From NCBI GenBank assembly GCA_050331455.1, contig JBHJGV010000014.1, positions 1-47,545 on the forward strand: DNA of 47,545 nt. Reading direction: 5' to 3'. Each line of letters starts with the position of its first letter. Within the stretch, counting starts at the first letter, position 1. The position numbers and the translations under genes are program-made. The notes below the pieces were generated by a model that was not told where the DNA came from, ran no database searches, and saw only the letters and a program-made list of their open reading frames with translations. Source of the stretch: CAYUYV01 sp050331455. Lineage in GTDB: Bacteria; Pseudomonadota; Alphaproteobacteria; JAJFIK01. Shown here piece after piece: positions 17,159 through 26,109 of the stretch.

Positions 17159-18361
17159 TCAGGCGCCCGTACGGACCGGTTGGGCCTCCATACGGTCGCT
17201 ATGCCGGTCCATCGGCGCGAAACTGCGCAGGGTGTCCGCAATGCGTTCGGGGTTCTCGAACAGGCTTGTGATGTCGGCCACGGGCCCGGCCGGCAGGTCC
17301 CCCACCGCATCGAGGCCGATGGCATCGGCGAGCCAAAGGGTGCGGGCCACCCGGGCAGAGGCCTCGCTGCCGTGATCGGGCACTGCGGCGCCGATTTCGT
17401 CGATGCCCTGGGATTTGCCCAGCAACTGGTTGCGCAGGGCATCCAGCCGGCCGCGCAAGGGACCGGCGAGGTGACGGCTTGTGCAGACCATGGACCGGGC
17501 CCAGAACGGCAGTGCCAGCGCGCCCGCCGCGAACAGGGCCGCATAGCTGTCCCCGTCGAGCCCGTTCCAGAACACCACCATCCAGCCGGACCCGATGCAG
17601 GCCAGCACGGCGATGGCATCGAAGGCCAGGGATCCGGTCCGCCGCCACGGGTCCTGCCAGAAGCGGCGCATGGATTGGGCGATCCTCTGGGCGAGCCGGC
17701 CCAGCACGATCAAGGCCACGCCGATCCCCAGGGCTTTGAGCGCATAGGTCGTGGGGTCCTCGGCCAAGGGGGCCGATGCGGCAATGATGGCAAGGGCCCC
17801 AAGGATCGCCGGGATCATCCGGCGGCGCAGACGTCCGGCCTGGTAGCCTTGCCATTCCGCCGCGATGCCGTTTTGCAGCGCCGCGGCGGCCTCGGTCACC
17901 GCATTCACGGCGTTCTGGTTGAGCAGCAACGTGCTGCGCGGGCGCATCAAGCCTTTCATGAAGGCGTGTTCGGACCGGGTCAGCGGCACCTTGGGCGCCG
18001 TCACCTTGCGCAGTCGCACGCAGCGCCGATCCTGCTCCACGAGCACAGCGCCCTTGGCAGCGATCGCCAGAAAAGCGGCCGTCAGGGAGGCCGCATCGAA
18101 GCGGCCTGAGCGGATGTAGCGCAAGGTCGGGGCGGATAGCCCGGCCGGGCGGGTGACGGCCTTGCCCATGACCGGTTCCCAGTCCTGGCGCAAAGACCGC
18201 AGGACGATGGCCACGTGGGCGAGGGTGATGGCGAGGCCAAGGGCCGATAGCAGGGCCGCATGGGCCAAGGGCGCCGCCGCAGGGGCCACCACGTCCAACA
18301 CGCCAATATTTGCGAGGCCAAGACTTGTCAGCCCAAGACTCGTCAGGATGCCATCGTCCAT
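17159..18361 (-). CDS. DUF2207-like multi-pass membrane protein
   Basis: Starting at ATG 18361 (upstream in-frame residues look non-coding), the 400-residue product has an N-terminal membrane helix (HAALLSALGLAITLAHVAIV). A cytoplasmic stretch resembles the DUF2207 C-terminal part: TLRYIRSGRFDAASLTAAFL, then AIAAKGAVLVEQD. It has two pairs of membrane helices (IPAILGALAIIAASAP, ALGIGVALIVLG, IAVLACIGSGWMVVFW, AALFAAGALALPFW) and a soluble tail. The extracellular N-terminal domain common in DUF2207 proteins is missing. The function of the family is not established. Confidence 0.65.
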   Translation of the reverse strand: MDDGILTSLGLTSLGLANIGVLDVVAPAAAPLAHAALLSALGLAITLAHVAIVLRSLRQDWEPVMGKAVTRPAGLSAPTLRYIRSGRFDAASLTAAFLAIAAKGAVLVEQDRRCVRLRKVTAPKVPLTRSEHAFMKGLMRPRSTLLLNQNAVNAVTEAAAALQNGIAAEWQGYQAGRLRRRMIPAILGALAIIAASAPLAEDPTTYALKALGIGVALIVLGRLAQRIAQSMRRFWQDPWRRTGSLAFDAIAVLACIGSGWMVVFWNGLDGDSYAALFAAGALALPFWARSMVCTSRHLAGPLRGRLDALRNQLLGKSQGIDEIGAAVPDHGSEASARVARTLWLADAIGLDAVGDLPAGPVADITSLFENPERIADTLRSFAPMDRHSDRMEAQPVRTGA

Positions 18362-18679
18362 CCGCAACCCTCTTCCGCAGCCCCCATGCCTGTGCCCCCG
18401 CACCGTGTCCAAGATGGGGCAAAGTTCGGGCCAGTCGGCCATGCTTCCGGCCATAGCCGAGCCGCCGGACCAGCCGATGATCGGGCGCTGTGCGTTGGGC
18501 GGCACCGAACCGTGGACCGTGTCAGGGAGCCCGCATTGAACCGCGCCGCCGATCCGAGCCTTACCGGATGCTTAACGTCCCTTGCCTGACTCGACGGCTC
18601 TGTCAAAGCGCAATCGTCCGCAGGCCTCTTTTTCTTGTCTTGAGACGGGTGCGGATGGCCCCATTGACACCGTTCAGGA
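18362..18679. other. Intergenic stretch
   Basis: About 320 bp lie between two minus-strand membrane-protein genes. I see no supported gene, repeat or obvious terminator. It should hold the promoter of the DUF2207-like gene. Confidence 0.45.
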
Positions 18680-19039
18680 TCATTTCAGGAGGCGTCGACC
18701 GCTGAAGGCCGCGGCAATCACGATACCAAAAGCAATGAAATACACCAAAAGCACGCCGACCCGCAGATTGAGCACTTTGTTCAGATTGCTGTCGATCCAG
18801 GGCACAAAGGAATTGAAGCTGGGATTGTAATTGGTGGCAAAGTCGCGCGCGGCCAGCAGTGCGCCGAAGATCACAAGGCAGATCAAAATCAGATTGACCA
18901 CCTTGCCGAGCTTGAACTCCTTCAGGATCATGCCGGCGACCACGGCCACCACCACGGCGCACACGGCGCGAAACACGTCATTGGGAAGGAAAACCTCCTC
19001 GAGGATCCCGAGCAGTGTGGAAAGGAATTCGGTGAGCAT
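18680..19039 (-). CDS. Small multi-pass membrane protein
   Basis: The 119-residue product (from ATG 19039, preceded by GGGG; ATG 19051 is an alternative) has three hydrophobic helices. These are VFRAVCAVVVAVVAGMIL, NLILICLVIFGALLAA and VGVLLVYFIAFGIVIAAAF, the last ending in a basic RRLLK. I do not recognise the family. It is the first gene after flhG in the same direction, about 185 bp away, so it may or may not belong to the flagellar operon. Confidence 0.6.
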   Translation of the reverse strand: MLTEFLSTLLGILEEVFLPNDVFRAVCAVVVAVVAGMILKEFKLGKVVNLILICLVIFGALLAARDFATNYNPSFNSFVPWIDSNLNKVLNLRVGVLLVYFIAFGIVIAAAFSGRRLLK

Positions 19040-19223
19040 GGCAAACCCCATTTCGAATGATCCGTAGCCCCCTCCGGTGCCCGGCACCGGGCCCAGTTTA
19101 TGGGTTGCCTGGACGTTAAGCCATTCGAAAGGCCCTTGATAGGCGATATCGCGGCGTTCCTTGCCCCTGAATATGCCTCCAGCGGCCCAAAACCGCCGCT
19201 GTGCGTTCCAGGGTGGGCGTCGG

Positions 19224-20057
19224 TTAGAGCGGGGCGAACAGGTCGGCGCACAGACCGGCGATGGCCTTGGCCGCATGGGCCTGGGGAAAGGTGGTCAAAA
19301 TCGGCGCCTGCCGGCGGATCGCATCGCGCACCTTGCTGTCCCGGGGCACAATGCCGGCCAGCGGCGGCTCGACTTTCAGGAAATTGCGGCAGGCATTGGC
19401 GAGGGCCTCATAGGTGCGCCGGCCGGCCCCCTTGCCCTCGGCTTGGTTGATGACGATCCGCAGATCGCTGTCCCGGTCCCGCATCATCGAGACTTTGATG
19501 AAGGCGTAGGCGTCCGTGAGGGAGGTCGGTTCGTCGGTGGCGACCACCAGCACCGCGTCCGACAAACCACTCAGCGTGGTGACCGCCGCGTCGATCCCCG
19601 CCGACAGGTCCACAAGCACATGGTCATAGGTCTGGCCGATCTGTTTCAGGCCCACGGCGAGGTCGAGCAGTTCGTCCCGGCGCAGCAGGCTCAAAGCGCC
19701 GGAGCCCGAGCGCCCGGCCAGAACGTCGAAACCGCCGGCCTGGTCCGCACCGCCTTGGAAGCCGCTGACGGCCTCGGCCAGCGTCATCTGGCCCGTGATG
19801 ACGCTGGCGAGATCGCTGGCCGGTGCAATGCCGAGCTGGACGTCCACATTGGCAAGGCCGAGATCGCCATCGAACACCAGCACGCGCCGACCCTCCTGGG
19901 CCAGGGCATTGGCGAGGCTGACCGTCAGCCAGGTCTTGCCGACGCCCCCTTTTCCTGACGCAACAGAGAGTATGGTGCCGCGGCCCAGGGCCTGCGGCGT
20001 GGCCGGCCTGTCGGTGCGATGCGGCGGCGCGACGGCTTGGCTGTTTCGGGCGGTCAT
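19224..20057 (-). CDS. flhG: Flagellar number regulator FlhG (MinD-like ATPase)
   Basis: FlhG (FleN/YlxH) is a MinD-type ATPase that limits flagellar number and positions the organelle together with the GTPase FlhF. The 277-residue protein from ATG 20057 carries the deviant Walker A motif SGKGGVGKTWLTVSLANALA near residues 35-54, then VLVFDGDLGLANVDVQLGIA. VLVDLSAGIDAAV follows as the Walker B region. The start overlaps the end of flhF by 4 bp (ATGA), showing coupled translation. The pairing with flhF and flhA is what separates it from other MinD relatives. Confidence 0.92.
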   Translation of the reverse strand: MTARNSQAVAPPHRTDRPATPQALGRGTILSVASGKGGVGKTWLTVSLANALAQEGRRVLVFDGDLGLANVDVQLGIAPASDLASVITGQMTLAEAVSGFQGGADQAGGFDVLAGRSGSGALSLLRRDELLDLAVGLKQIGQTYDHVLVDLSAGIDAAVTTLSGLSDAVLVVATDEPTSLTDAYAFIKVSMMRDRDSDLRIVINQAEGKGAGRRTYEALANACRNFLKVEPPLAGIVPRDSKVRDAIRRQAPILTTFPQAHAAKAIAGLCADLFAPL

Positions 20058-21205
20058 GGCGCGAAGCTCTCCTTGAACGCGGGTGTCTCTTGGGGGGGCT
20101 GCCGGTCGGAAGCCGGTCGCGGCGGCGACGGCAGGGACGAGCGTGGAACCCCCATGATCAGGCGGGCGAGGCTGCTCGGATCCATGGGCACGAGGCCGTC
20201 GGCGACATAGGGCGTGCGGCTGCCCTGGGCGAGGGCAAGGCCGGTCGTGTGCAAGAGCCACAGCACACTGCCCAGGCGGCGGGCCACATCAAGCCGTGTA
20301 ATGATGACCCGCCGGGCCCCCATCTCCTGAAAAATACGGGCCGTGTCGGCCATGTCCGCGCCGTCGGCGCCGGCGGCCAGAACCAGCACGGGCTCCACAT
20401 CGAATGCCTTCAGGAAAGCAATCAAGTCTTCCCGTTCGGCCCGATTGAAGGGATTGGTGCCGGGCGTGTCCACGATGGTGGGGCCCTCCTGCGGCCGTCC
20501 GAGTACGGCGGACAGGGCGTCCGGCGAATCGGCCGCGTGGCAGGGGGCTTCCAAAAGGCCGGCAAAGGCTTCCATCTGCGCGATGCCGCCGGCCTTGACT
20601 GTGTCGGTCGTCACGAGGCTGACGGATGCACCCGAGAGGACGGCCCGGGCCGCGAGTTTTGCCGCGCTCGCCGTCTTTCCCACACCCGGCGGGCCGATCA
20701 GCATGAGCGGGCGGCGCGGGGCGTCGGGCAGGGGCGCAAAGCCGAAACGCATGTCAATGGCCGCGGCCAGGGCCTCCTCGCCGCTGTCCACGTCGAACCG
20801 TTTCGCGTCCTGCAACATGGCCTTGCCGAGCGCGCTGGGCAGACGATGGAAGACGAGGGCCTGGCCCACCTCCTTGAGGTCAAGGTCCTTGCGATCAAGC
20901 GCCTTGCCATCGGCGACCGGGTGCCGGGCCGTGGGTTTGGCCGTTCCGCCCGTAGGCGGATTTTCGAGTTCACCGCGCAGGCGCGCCGCGAGGCGGGTCT
21001 CGAGTTCGGCCACCTCGTCCAGGGTCGCGGCGACCTGGCGGCTCGCGGCGGGGGAGGGGGGTGCCTCGACGGCGGCGCGCACTTCGACGCCCCGACCCCG
21101 CCGGCCCTGATGGGTGGACACGATGATGGCGTCCTCGCCCATGGCATCCCGGACGAGGTGCATGGCCTCGCTCATTGTGGGTGCCGTGAAGGTCCGGATG
21201 CGCAT
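20054..21205 (-). CDS. flhF: Flagellar SRP-type GTPase FlhF
   Basis: FlhF is the third SRP-family GTPase, related to Ffh and FtsY, and guides placement of the flagellum at the pole. The 383-residue protein starts MRIRTFTAPTMSEAMHLVRD, which is typical. A charged B domain is followed by the NG domain with the P-loop LIGPPGVGKTASAAKLA (about residues 190-206). VSLVTTDTVKAGGIAQMEAF and IVDTPGTNPFNRAE, the G2 and G3 elements, follow. The G4 motif is weak, as in other FlhF proteins. It lies between flhA (20 bp) and flhG (overlap). Confidence 0.93.
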   Translation of the reverse strand: MRIRTFTAPTMSEAMHLVRDAMGEDAIIVSTHQGRRGRGVEVRAAVEAPPSPAASRQVAATLDEVAELETRLAARLRGELENPPTGGTAKPTARHPVADGKALDRKDLDLKEVGQALVFHRLPSALGKAMLQDAKRFDVDSGEEALAAAIDMRFGFAPLPDAPRRPLMLIGPPGVGKTASAAKLAARAVLSGASVSLVTTDTVKAGGIAQMEAFAGLLEAPCHAADSPDALSAVLGRPQEGPTIVDTPGTNPFNRAEREDLIAFLKAFDVEPVLVLAAGADGADMADTARIFQEMGARRVIITRLDVARRLGSVLWLLHTTGLALAQGSRTPYVADGLVPMDPSSLARLIMGVPRSSLPSPPRPASDRQPPQETPAFKESFAP

Positions 21206-21225
21206 GGTTCAGGGTTCTCTCGGGC

Positions 21226-23337
21226 TCAGATCTGGCCGAGCGTCTTCAGACGCGCCTGGGGATGGATCTCGTTTTGCGACATCACCACCGTCTGAGGACG
21301 GAAGCGCTCAACGACGGAGCGGGCATAGGGCCGCACCAGCGGGCTCGTCAGCAGCACGGGCATCTCGCCCTGGGCGCCGAGCTGTTCGAAGATGGTGCGC
21401 ACCTGATTGATAAAGTCCTGGAGCTGGGACGGAGCCATGGCAAGCTGGCGCTCCTCCCCCTGACCGACCAGACTTTCGGCAAAGGCCTGCTCCCAGTCGG
21501 GCGACAGGACCACGAGGGGCAGATAGCCGGCGCCCGGATCCTGATTCGCTGCACAGATCTGGCGCCCCAGCCGCATGCGGACATGTTCCGTGATCATCGG
21601 AATGGACTGGGTGAAGCCCGTGGCCTCGGAAATCCCTTCAAGGATCGTGGCGAGATCGCGGATGGACACGCGCTCGCGCAGCAGGGCCTGGAGAATGCGC
21701 TGCACGCCGGTCATGGAAATCTGTCCGGGCACCAGATCCTCGATGAGCTTCTGGTGGTCGCCGGGCACGTCGTCGAGCAGTTTCTTGGTTTCCGCATAGG
21801 ACAGGAGTTCGGGCATGTTGTCCTTCAACACCTCAGTCAGGTGGGTGGTGAGGACGGTGGCCGGATCGACGACCGTGTAGCCCCGGAAGGCGGCCTCCTC
21901 GCGCAGGCCCGCATCGACCCATCGGGCCGGCAGGCCGAAGGCGGGCTCCGTGGTGTCCTCGCCCGGCAGATCGATGGGTGCGCCGCGTGGGTCCATGACC
22001 ATCAAGGCACCGACTTTCAGTGTGCCCTCGCCGGCATCCATCTCTTTGACCTTGATGGCGTAGTGCTCGCTGGACAGCTGCATATTGTCGAGGATCCGAA
22101 CCGAGGGCATCACGAATCCCATATCCGTGGCGAGCTGGCGGCGCAGGGCCTTGATCTGGTCGGTCAGGCGGTATCCTTCGGCATCGTTGATCAGCGGCAG
22201 CAGACCATAGCCGAGTTCAAGGCGCAGATTGTCCATGGCAAGGGCCGAACTGATGGGCTCCTCGGTGGGCTTGCCGTCGTCCCGCTGGACCGCCTCGGCT
22301 TCGGAGGCCTTGCGCTTTGCCTCTTTCTGTTGACGGCCGAGCACATAGGCGCCGTAACCGCAGGCGCCGGCCAGGCCCAGGAAGGTGAGCTTCGGCGTGC
22401 CCGGCAGCAGGATCACGATCCCGAGCACGGCGGCGGCCATGCCGAGGGCTTGCGGATAATTCGTGAACTGTTGGACCAGCGCCTTGTCCGTGGAGCCGTC
22501 GACACCGGATTTGGACACGAGGAGGCCCGCGCCCACGGACACGATCAGGGCCGGGATCTGGCTGACCAGGCCGTCGCCGACGGTCAGCAGAGTGTAGGTA
22601 TTGGCGGCGGTGGCGAAGTCCATCCCGTTCTGGGCCATGCCGATCACCATGCCGCCGACCACATTGATGAAGGTAATGATCAGGCCGGCCATGGCATCGC
22701 CGCGCACGAATTTGGACGCACCGTCCATGGCGCCGAAGAAGTTGCTCTCGTCCTCCAGATCCTTGCGCTTTTTCTTAGCGGTTTCCTCGTCGATCAGGCC
22801 GGCGGACAGGTCCGCGTCGATGGCCATCTGCTTTCCGGGCATGGAATCGAGGGTGAAGCGCGCCGCCACCTCGGCAATCCGTCCGGAACCCTTGGTGATG
22901 ACCATGAAATTCACGAGGACCAGAATGGCAAAAATGATCACCCCAATGACCACATTGCCCTGCATGATGAAATTGCCGAAGGCCTGGATCACGTCACCCG
23001 CGGCGTCCGTACCTTCATGGCCGTTCGCCAGGATCAGGCGCGTCGAGGCCAGATTGAGGGACAGGCGCATCATGGTTGCGATCAGCAGCACCGTCGGAAA
23101 GGCGCTGAACTCGAGGGGTCGCTGGATGAACAGCGAGACCATCAGAATAAGGACCGAGAACATGAGCGAAACGCCCAGGAACAGGTCGAGAAACAAGGGA
23201 CCCATGGGCAGCAGCAGCACGGCCAGGATGCCCACGATGCCGCTCGCGACCATCAGATCGCCGCGCCAGGTCAGCCGTTGCAGCGCCCCCATCACGTCGA
23301 ACCCGGCCTGGGCTGTCTGTCCCCCCGTCTCGCTCAC
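21226..23337 (-). CDS. flhA: Flagellar export gate protein FlhA
   Basis: FlhA is the largest membrane component of the flagellar type III export gate. Its cytoplasmic ring receives substrate-chaperone complexes. The 703-residue product starts at a GTG (23337) preceded by GGAAGGA. It has about eight N-terminal helices, for example IVGILAVLLLPMGPLFLDLF. The conserved FHIPEP-like region reads RFTLDSMPGKQMAIDADLSA and then GLIDEETAKKKRKDLEDES. The C-terminal ~350 residues are the soluble domain. It lies between flbD and flhF in the same operon. Confidence 0.97.
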   Translation of the reverse strand: MSETGGQTAQAGFDVMGALQRLTWRGDLMVASGIVGILAVLLLPMGPLFLDLFLGVSLMFSVLILMVSLFIQRPLEFSAFPTVLLIATMMRLSLNLASTRLILANGHEGTDAAGDVIQAFGNFIMQGNVVIGVIIFAILVLVNFMVITKGSGRIAEVAARFTLDSMPGKQMAIDADLSAGLIDEETAKKKRKDLEDESNFFGAMDGASKFVRGDAMAGLIITFINVVGGMVIGMAQNGMDFATAANTYTLLTVGDGLVSQIPALIVSVGAGLLVSKSGVDGSTDKALVQQFTNYPQALGMAAAVLGIVILLPGTPKLTFLGLAGACGYGAYVLGRQQKEAKRKASEAEAVQRDDGKPTEEPISSALAMDNLRLELGYGLLPLINDAEGYRLTDQIKALRRQLATDMGFVMPSVRILDNMQLSSEHYAIKVKEMDAGEGTLKVGALMVMDPRGAPIDLPGEDTTEPAFGLPARWVDAGLREEAAFRGYTVVDPATVLTTHLTEVLKDNMPELLSYAETKKLLDDVPGDHQKLIEDLVPGQISMTGVQRILQALLRERVSIRDLATILEGISEATGFTQSIPMITEHVRMRLGRQICAANQDPGAGYLPLVVLSPDWEQAFAESLVGQGEERQLAMAPSQLQDFINQVRTIFEQLGAQGEMPVLLTSPLVRPYARSVVERFRPQTVVMSQNEIHPQARLKTLGQI

Positions 23338-23443
23338 CCTTGACCGTCCTTCCTGGCCGTGTAGGCCCTAAAGCCGTCGCTTGCATCGTCTGTGAAATGC
23401 CTGTTCGCCCGGCGTGAAGCCGCCCCCTCGATGGTCGGATCCG

Positions 23444-24841
23444 TCACATGGTCGCGGCGCGGGCTTCGCCGGGCGAGGGCACGGGAATGCCCTCATCCGT
23501 GTACTGTTTCAGCTTGTTGCGCAGGGTGCGGATCGAGATGCCGAGAATGTTTGCGGCGTGGGTCCGGTTGCCGAGGCAATGGTCCAGAGTGTCCAGGATC
23601 AGGTCCCGCTCCACCTCGGCCACGGTGCGCCCCACAAGCCCGCCGGCCGCCACGCGTGCCTGGGCTGCTGCATGGGCCGCGTGGGCGACCGGCCCGGTGG
23701 CAAGCATCGGATTGGGCGCGCCCGGATCCTCGGACACCTTGGACCCGTCGGGCAGGCGGATGGCCTCTTCGGTGATCTCATGGCCGGTGGACAGCAGCAC
23801 GGCCCGGTGCATGGTGTTTTCCAGCTCCCGGACATTGCCGTTCCAGGGATGGGCAACGAGGGCCCGCTTGGTGCGCTCGGCCAGGGGCTTGGGCACCAGA
23901 CCGTTCGCCTGGGAATATTTGGCGACGAAAAACTCCACGAGTGCCAGGATGTCCTTCGGGCGCTCCCTCAGGGGGGGGATCTTCAGGTTCACGACGTTCA
24001 AACGGTAGAACAGGTCTTCCCGGAAGGTGCCTTCTTTCACCGCATCGGCGAGTTTGCGGTTGGAGGTGGCCATGATGCGGATATCCACTCGGATCGGCTT
24101 CGATCCGCCCACCCGGTCGATCTCGCGTTCCTGAATGGCCCGCAGCAGCTTGGCCTGGAGACGGATGTCCATCTCGCTGATTTCGTCGAGCAGCAGCGTG
24201 CCCCCGTCGGCCTCTTCGAACTTGCCGATGCGCCGGGTCAGCGCGCCGGTGAAAGCGCCCTTCTCATGACCGAACAATTCTGACTCGAGAAGATTTTCCG
24301 GAATGGCGGCGCAGTTGACGGAAATCAGCGGCTGGTCGGCGCGCAGGGATTTGCCATGCACATATTTCGCCATGACCTCCTTACCGACGCCGCTCTCCCC
24401 CGTGATGAGGATGCTGGCATTGCTCGGGGCCACCTGATCCGCAAGGGCGATGACATCCGCCATCACCTCATCGCGATAGACCATCTGCTGGCGGTCATCG
24501 GCCACAGCGGAGAGCACGGCGCCGATCAGTTCCGCATCGGGGGGCAGGGGAATATATTCCTTTGCCCCGGCCCGGATGGCCTCGACGGCCGCCCGGGCAT
24601 CGTTGCCGATCCCGCAGGCCACAATGGGCACCACGATATGTTCCGTGTTCAGCGCTTCGATCAGCCTGCGGATGTCAAGGGCCACGTCGACCATGAGCAG
24701 GTCCGCGCCGCGGCCGGCGCGCAGATGGTCGAGGGCCGCGTCGATGGTCGTCACATGGGCGACCTTCGCGCCCCGGTCCGTTGCGATCCGGGTGGCAGCG
24801 CTCAACTGGCCGTCCAGAATTCCCACTATGAGCAGTCGCAT
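23444..24841 (-). CDS. flbD: Sigma-54 flagellar activator FlbD
   Basis: FlbD activates sigma-54-dependent late flagellar genes and represses fliF in Caulobacter; its activity there depends on FliX rather than a sensor kinase. The 465-residue protein from ATG 24841 opens MRLLIVGILDGQLSAAT. Its degenerate receiver (GADLLMVDVALDI) lacks the usual N-terminal acidic pair. The AAA+ domain has GESGVGKEVMAKYVHG and GAFTGA, the sigma-54-contacting loop. A Fis-type helix-turn-helix (HAANILGISIRTLRNKLKQY) ends it. Its place in the fliF operon matches Caulobacter. FliX itself is not in this window. Confidence 0.94.
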   Translation of the reverse strand: MRLLIVGILDGQLSAATRIATDRGAKVAHVTTIDAALDHLRAGRGADLLMVDVALDIRRLIEALNTEHIVVPIVACGIGNDARAAVEAIRAGAKEYIPLPPDAELIGAVLSAVADDRQQMVYRDEVMADVIALADQVAPSNASILITGESGVGKEVMAKYVHGKSLRADQPLISVNCAAIPENLLESELFGHEKGAFTGALTRRIGKFEEADGGTLLLDEISEMDIRLQAKLLRAIQEREIDRVGGSKPIRVDIRIMATSNRKLADAVKEGTFREDLFYRLNVVNLKIPPLRERPKDILALVEFFVAKYSQANGLVPKPLAERTKRALVAHPWNGNVRELENTMHRAVLLSTGHEITEEAIRLPDGSKVSEDPGAPNPMLATGPVAHAAHAAAQARVAAGGLVGRTVAEVERDLILDTLDHCLGNRTHAANILGISIRTLRNKLKQYTDEGIPVPSPGEARAATM

Positions 24842-24860
24842 CGCTGAGCGTCCTCCAAGG

Positions 24861-25724
24861 TCATGACGTGAACCGGCGCGCCTGGTCACGGGGCGCCAGA
24901 TGGGCATTGATGGCCAGTTCCAGATGGCGCGGGGACTCCCGCCGCGCGATGGCCAGGGCCGTGAGGGCATGGATGGTATTGATCTGCCCGATCAGCAGGC
25001 TGCGCTGGTCCAGCCGGTCGGCGAGGGGGCCGAAAACCATATGGCCGAGCACGGCCCCATAAAGGGTCGTCAACAGGGCGAGGGCCATGGCCGGTCCGAT
25101 GGCGGAGGGGTCCTCCAGCATCCGGAGCATCTGGATCAGGCCGACCATGGTGCCGATCAGGCCCATGGCGGGGGCCACATCGGCGGCCCGGCGGAAGACC
25201 ACCGCGGTGCGCCGGTGGCGCTCGTCGATGGCCCGCAATTCGTCCCCCAGAACCCGCTCCATATCGTCCGGTGTCAGGCCGTCCACGGCCATGGCCATGG
25301 CCTTGTGCAGAAACGGCCGGTCCTTGAAGCGGGGCAGGGCATTTTCCAGAAGAGGCAGGCCCTCCTTGCGCACCTGTTCGGCCATGCGCACCGCCGAGGT
25401 GGAGACCGCGGGCACCGACGCCGCGGGCGAGAGAATCACGAACCGCATGCTTTTAAGGGCCCGTGCGATGTCGGATCCGGACAACCCCGCGGCGGTGACG
25501 CACAGGGTGCCGCCGAGCACGATCAGCAGGGAGCGGATATCCAGAAAGGCATCCGGCGGACCGCCCAGCGCGATCGCCGTCATGACGGTCGCGAGCGCCA
25601 GTCCGAGGGCGAGCGGCGTCGAGACATCCAGACGCTGACGTTCCGCCTCGTGCACAAGGGCGGACAGGCGCGGCGTGGTGCCGGCGCGGCCCTCAACGGC
25701 TTTCCTGGTCTGGCGCGCAACCAT
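24861..25724 (-). CDS. MotA/PomA-like motor stator protein
   Basis: The product (287 residues from ATG 25724; an in-frame GTG at 25739 would overlap fliN) resembles MotA/PomA proton- or sodium-channel stators. It has four likely membrane helices, with PDAFLDIRSLLIVLGGTLCV early and VAPAMGLIGTMVGLIQMLRM late. The second carries the GLIGTVxGL signature of the MotA/TolQ/ExbB channel family. The cytoplasmic loop between helices 2 and 3 is long, as in MotA. No motB follows; the next gene is flbD. It could be the stator itself, with motB elsewhere, or a specialised relative. It begins 4 bp after the fliN stop. Confidence 0.75.
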   Translation of the reverse strand: MVARQTRKAVEGRAGTTPRLSALVHEAERQRLDVSTPLALGLALATVMTAIALGGPPDAFLDIRSLLIVLGGTLCVTAAGLSGSDIARALKSMRFVILSPAASVPAVSTSAVRMAEQVRKEGLPLLENALPRFKDRPFLHKAMAMAVDGLTPDDMERVLGDELRAIDERHRRTAVVFRRAADVAPAMGLIGTMVGLIQMLRMLEDPSAIGPAMALALLTTLYGAVLGHMVFGPLADRLDQRSLLIGQINTIHALTALAIARRESPRHLELAINAHLAPRDQARRFTS

Positions 25725-25728
25725 GATC

Positions 25729-26079
25729 CTAGGACCCACCCTTGACGATTTCGGTCATGGTGATGCCAAGGCGCTCTTCCACCAGAACGACCTCGCCCCG
25801 GGCCACCAGCCGGTCGTTGACATAGATGTCGATGGCCTCGCCCACCTTTCGGTCGAGTTCCACCACGGCGCCGCGTCCCAGTTTCAGCAATTCACTGACC
25901 TCCATATGTGTCTTGCCCAGAATGGCCGAGACGCGCACCGGCACGTCGAACACCGCTTCAAGATCGGTCGAGGATTTCGGGCCCTCGGCCTCGCTTCCAT
26001 TGGCGTCGAGGAGGCCGCCTTCCGCCGGGCCGCCTTCGCCCTCCAGTTCCGGAAGGTCCACCGTGTCGCCGTCCGCCAT
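25729..26079 (-). CDS. fliN: Flagellar motor switch protein FliN
   Basis: FliN forms the lower C-ring of the switch complex and binds FliH during export. The 116-residue protein has a Pro/Glu/Gly-rich N-terminal half. The SpoA domain follows: DVPVRVSAILGKTHMEVSEL and LKLGRGAVVELDRKVGEAID, then YVNDRLVARGEVV and ERLGITMTEIV. This is the standard FliN consensus. fliM is not in this window. It lies between fliH (30 bp) and the MotA-like gene. Confidence 0.95.
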   Translation of the reverse strand: MADGDTVDLPELEGEGGPAEGGLLDANGSEAEGPKSSTDLEAVFDVPVRVSAILGKTHMEVSELLKLGRGAVVELDRKVGEAIDIYVNDRLVARGEVVLVEERLGITMTEIVKGGS

Positions 26080-26109
26080 ATCCGTTCCTCTTCTGGCCGT
26101 GCCGTCCGT

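Noticed and set aside
21262..23343. A long open frame (693 codons) on the strand opposite flhA
   Set aside because: It is a shadow of a GC-rich gene; its composition (Gly/His/Asp-rich) is typical of antisense, and flhA is certain.
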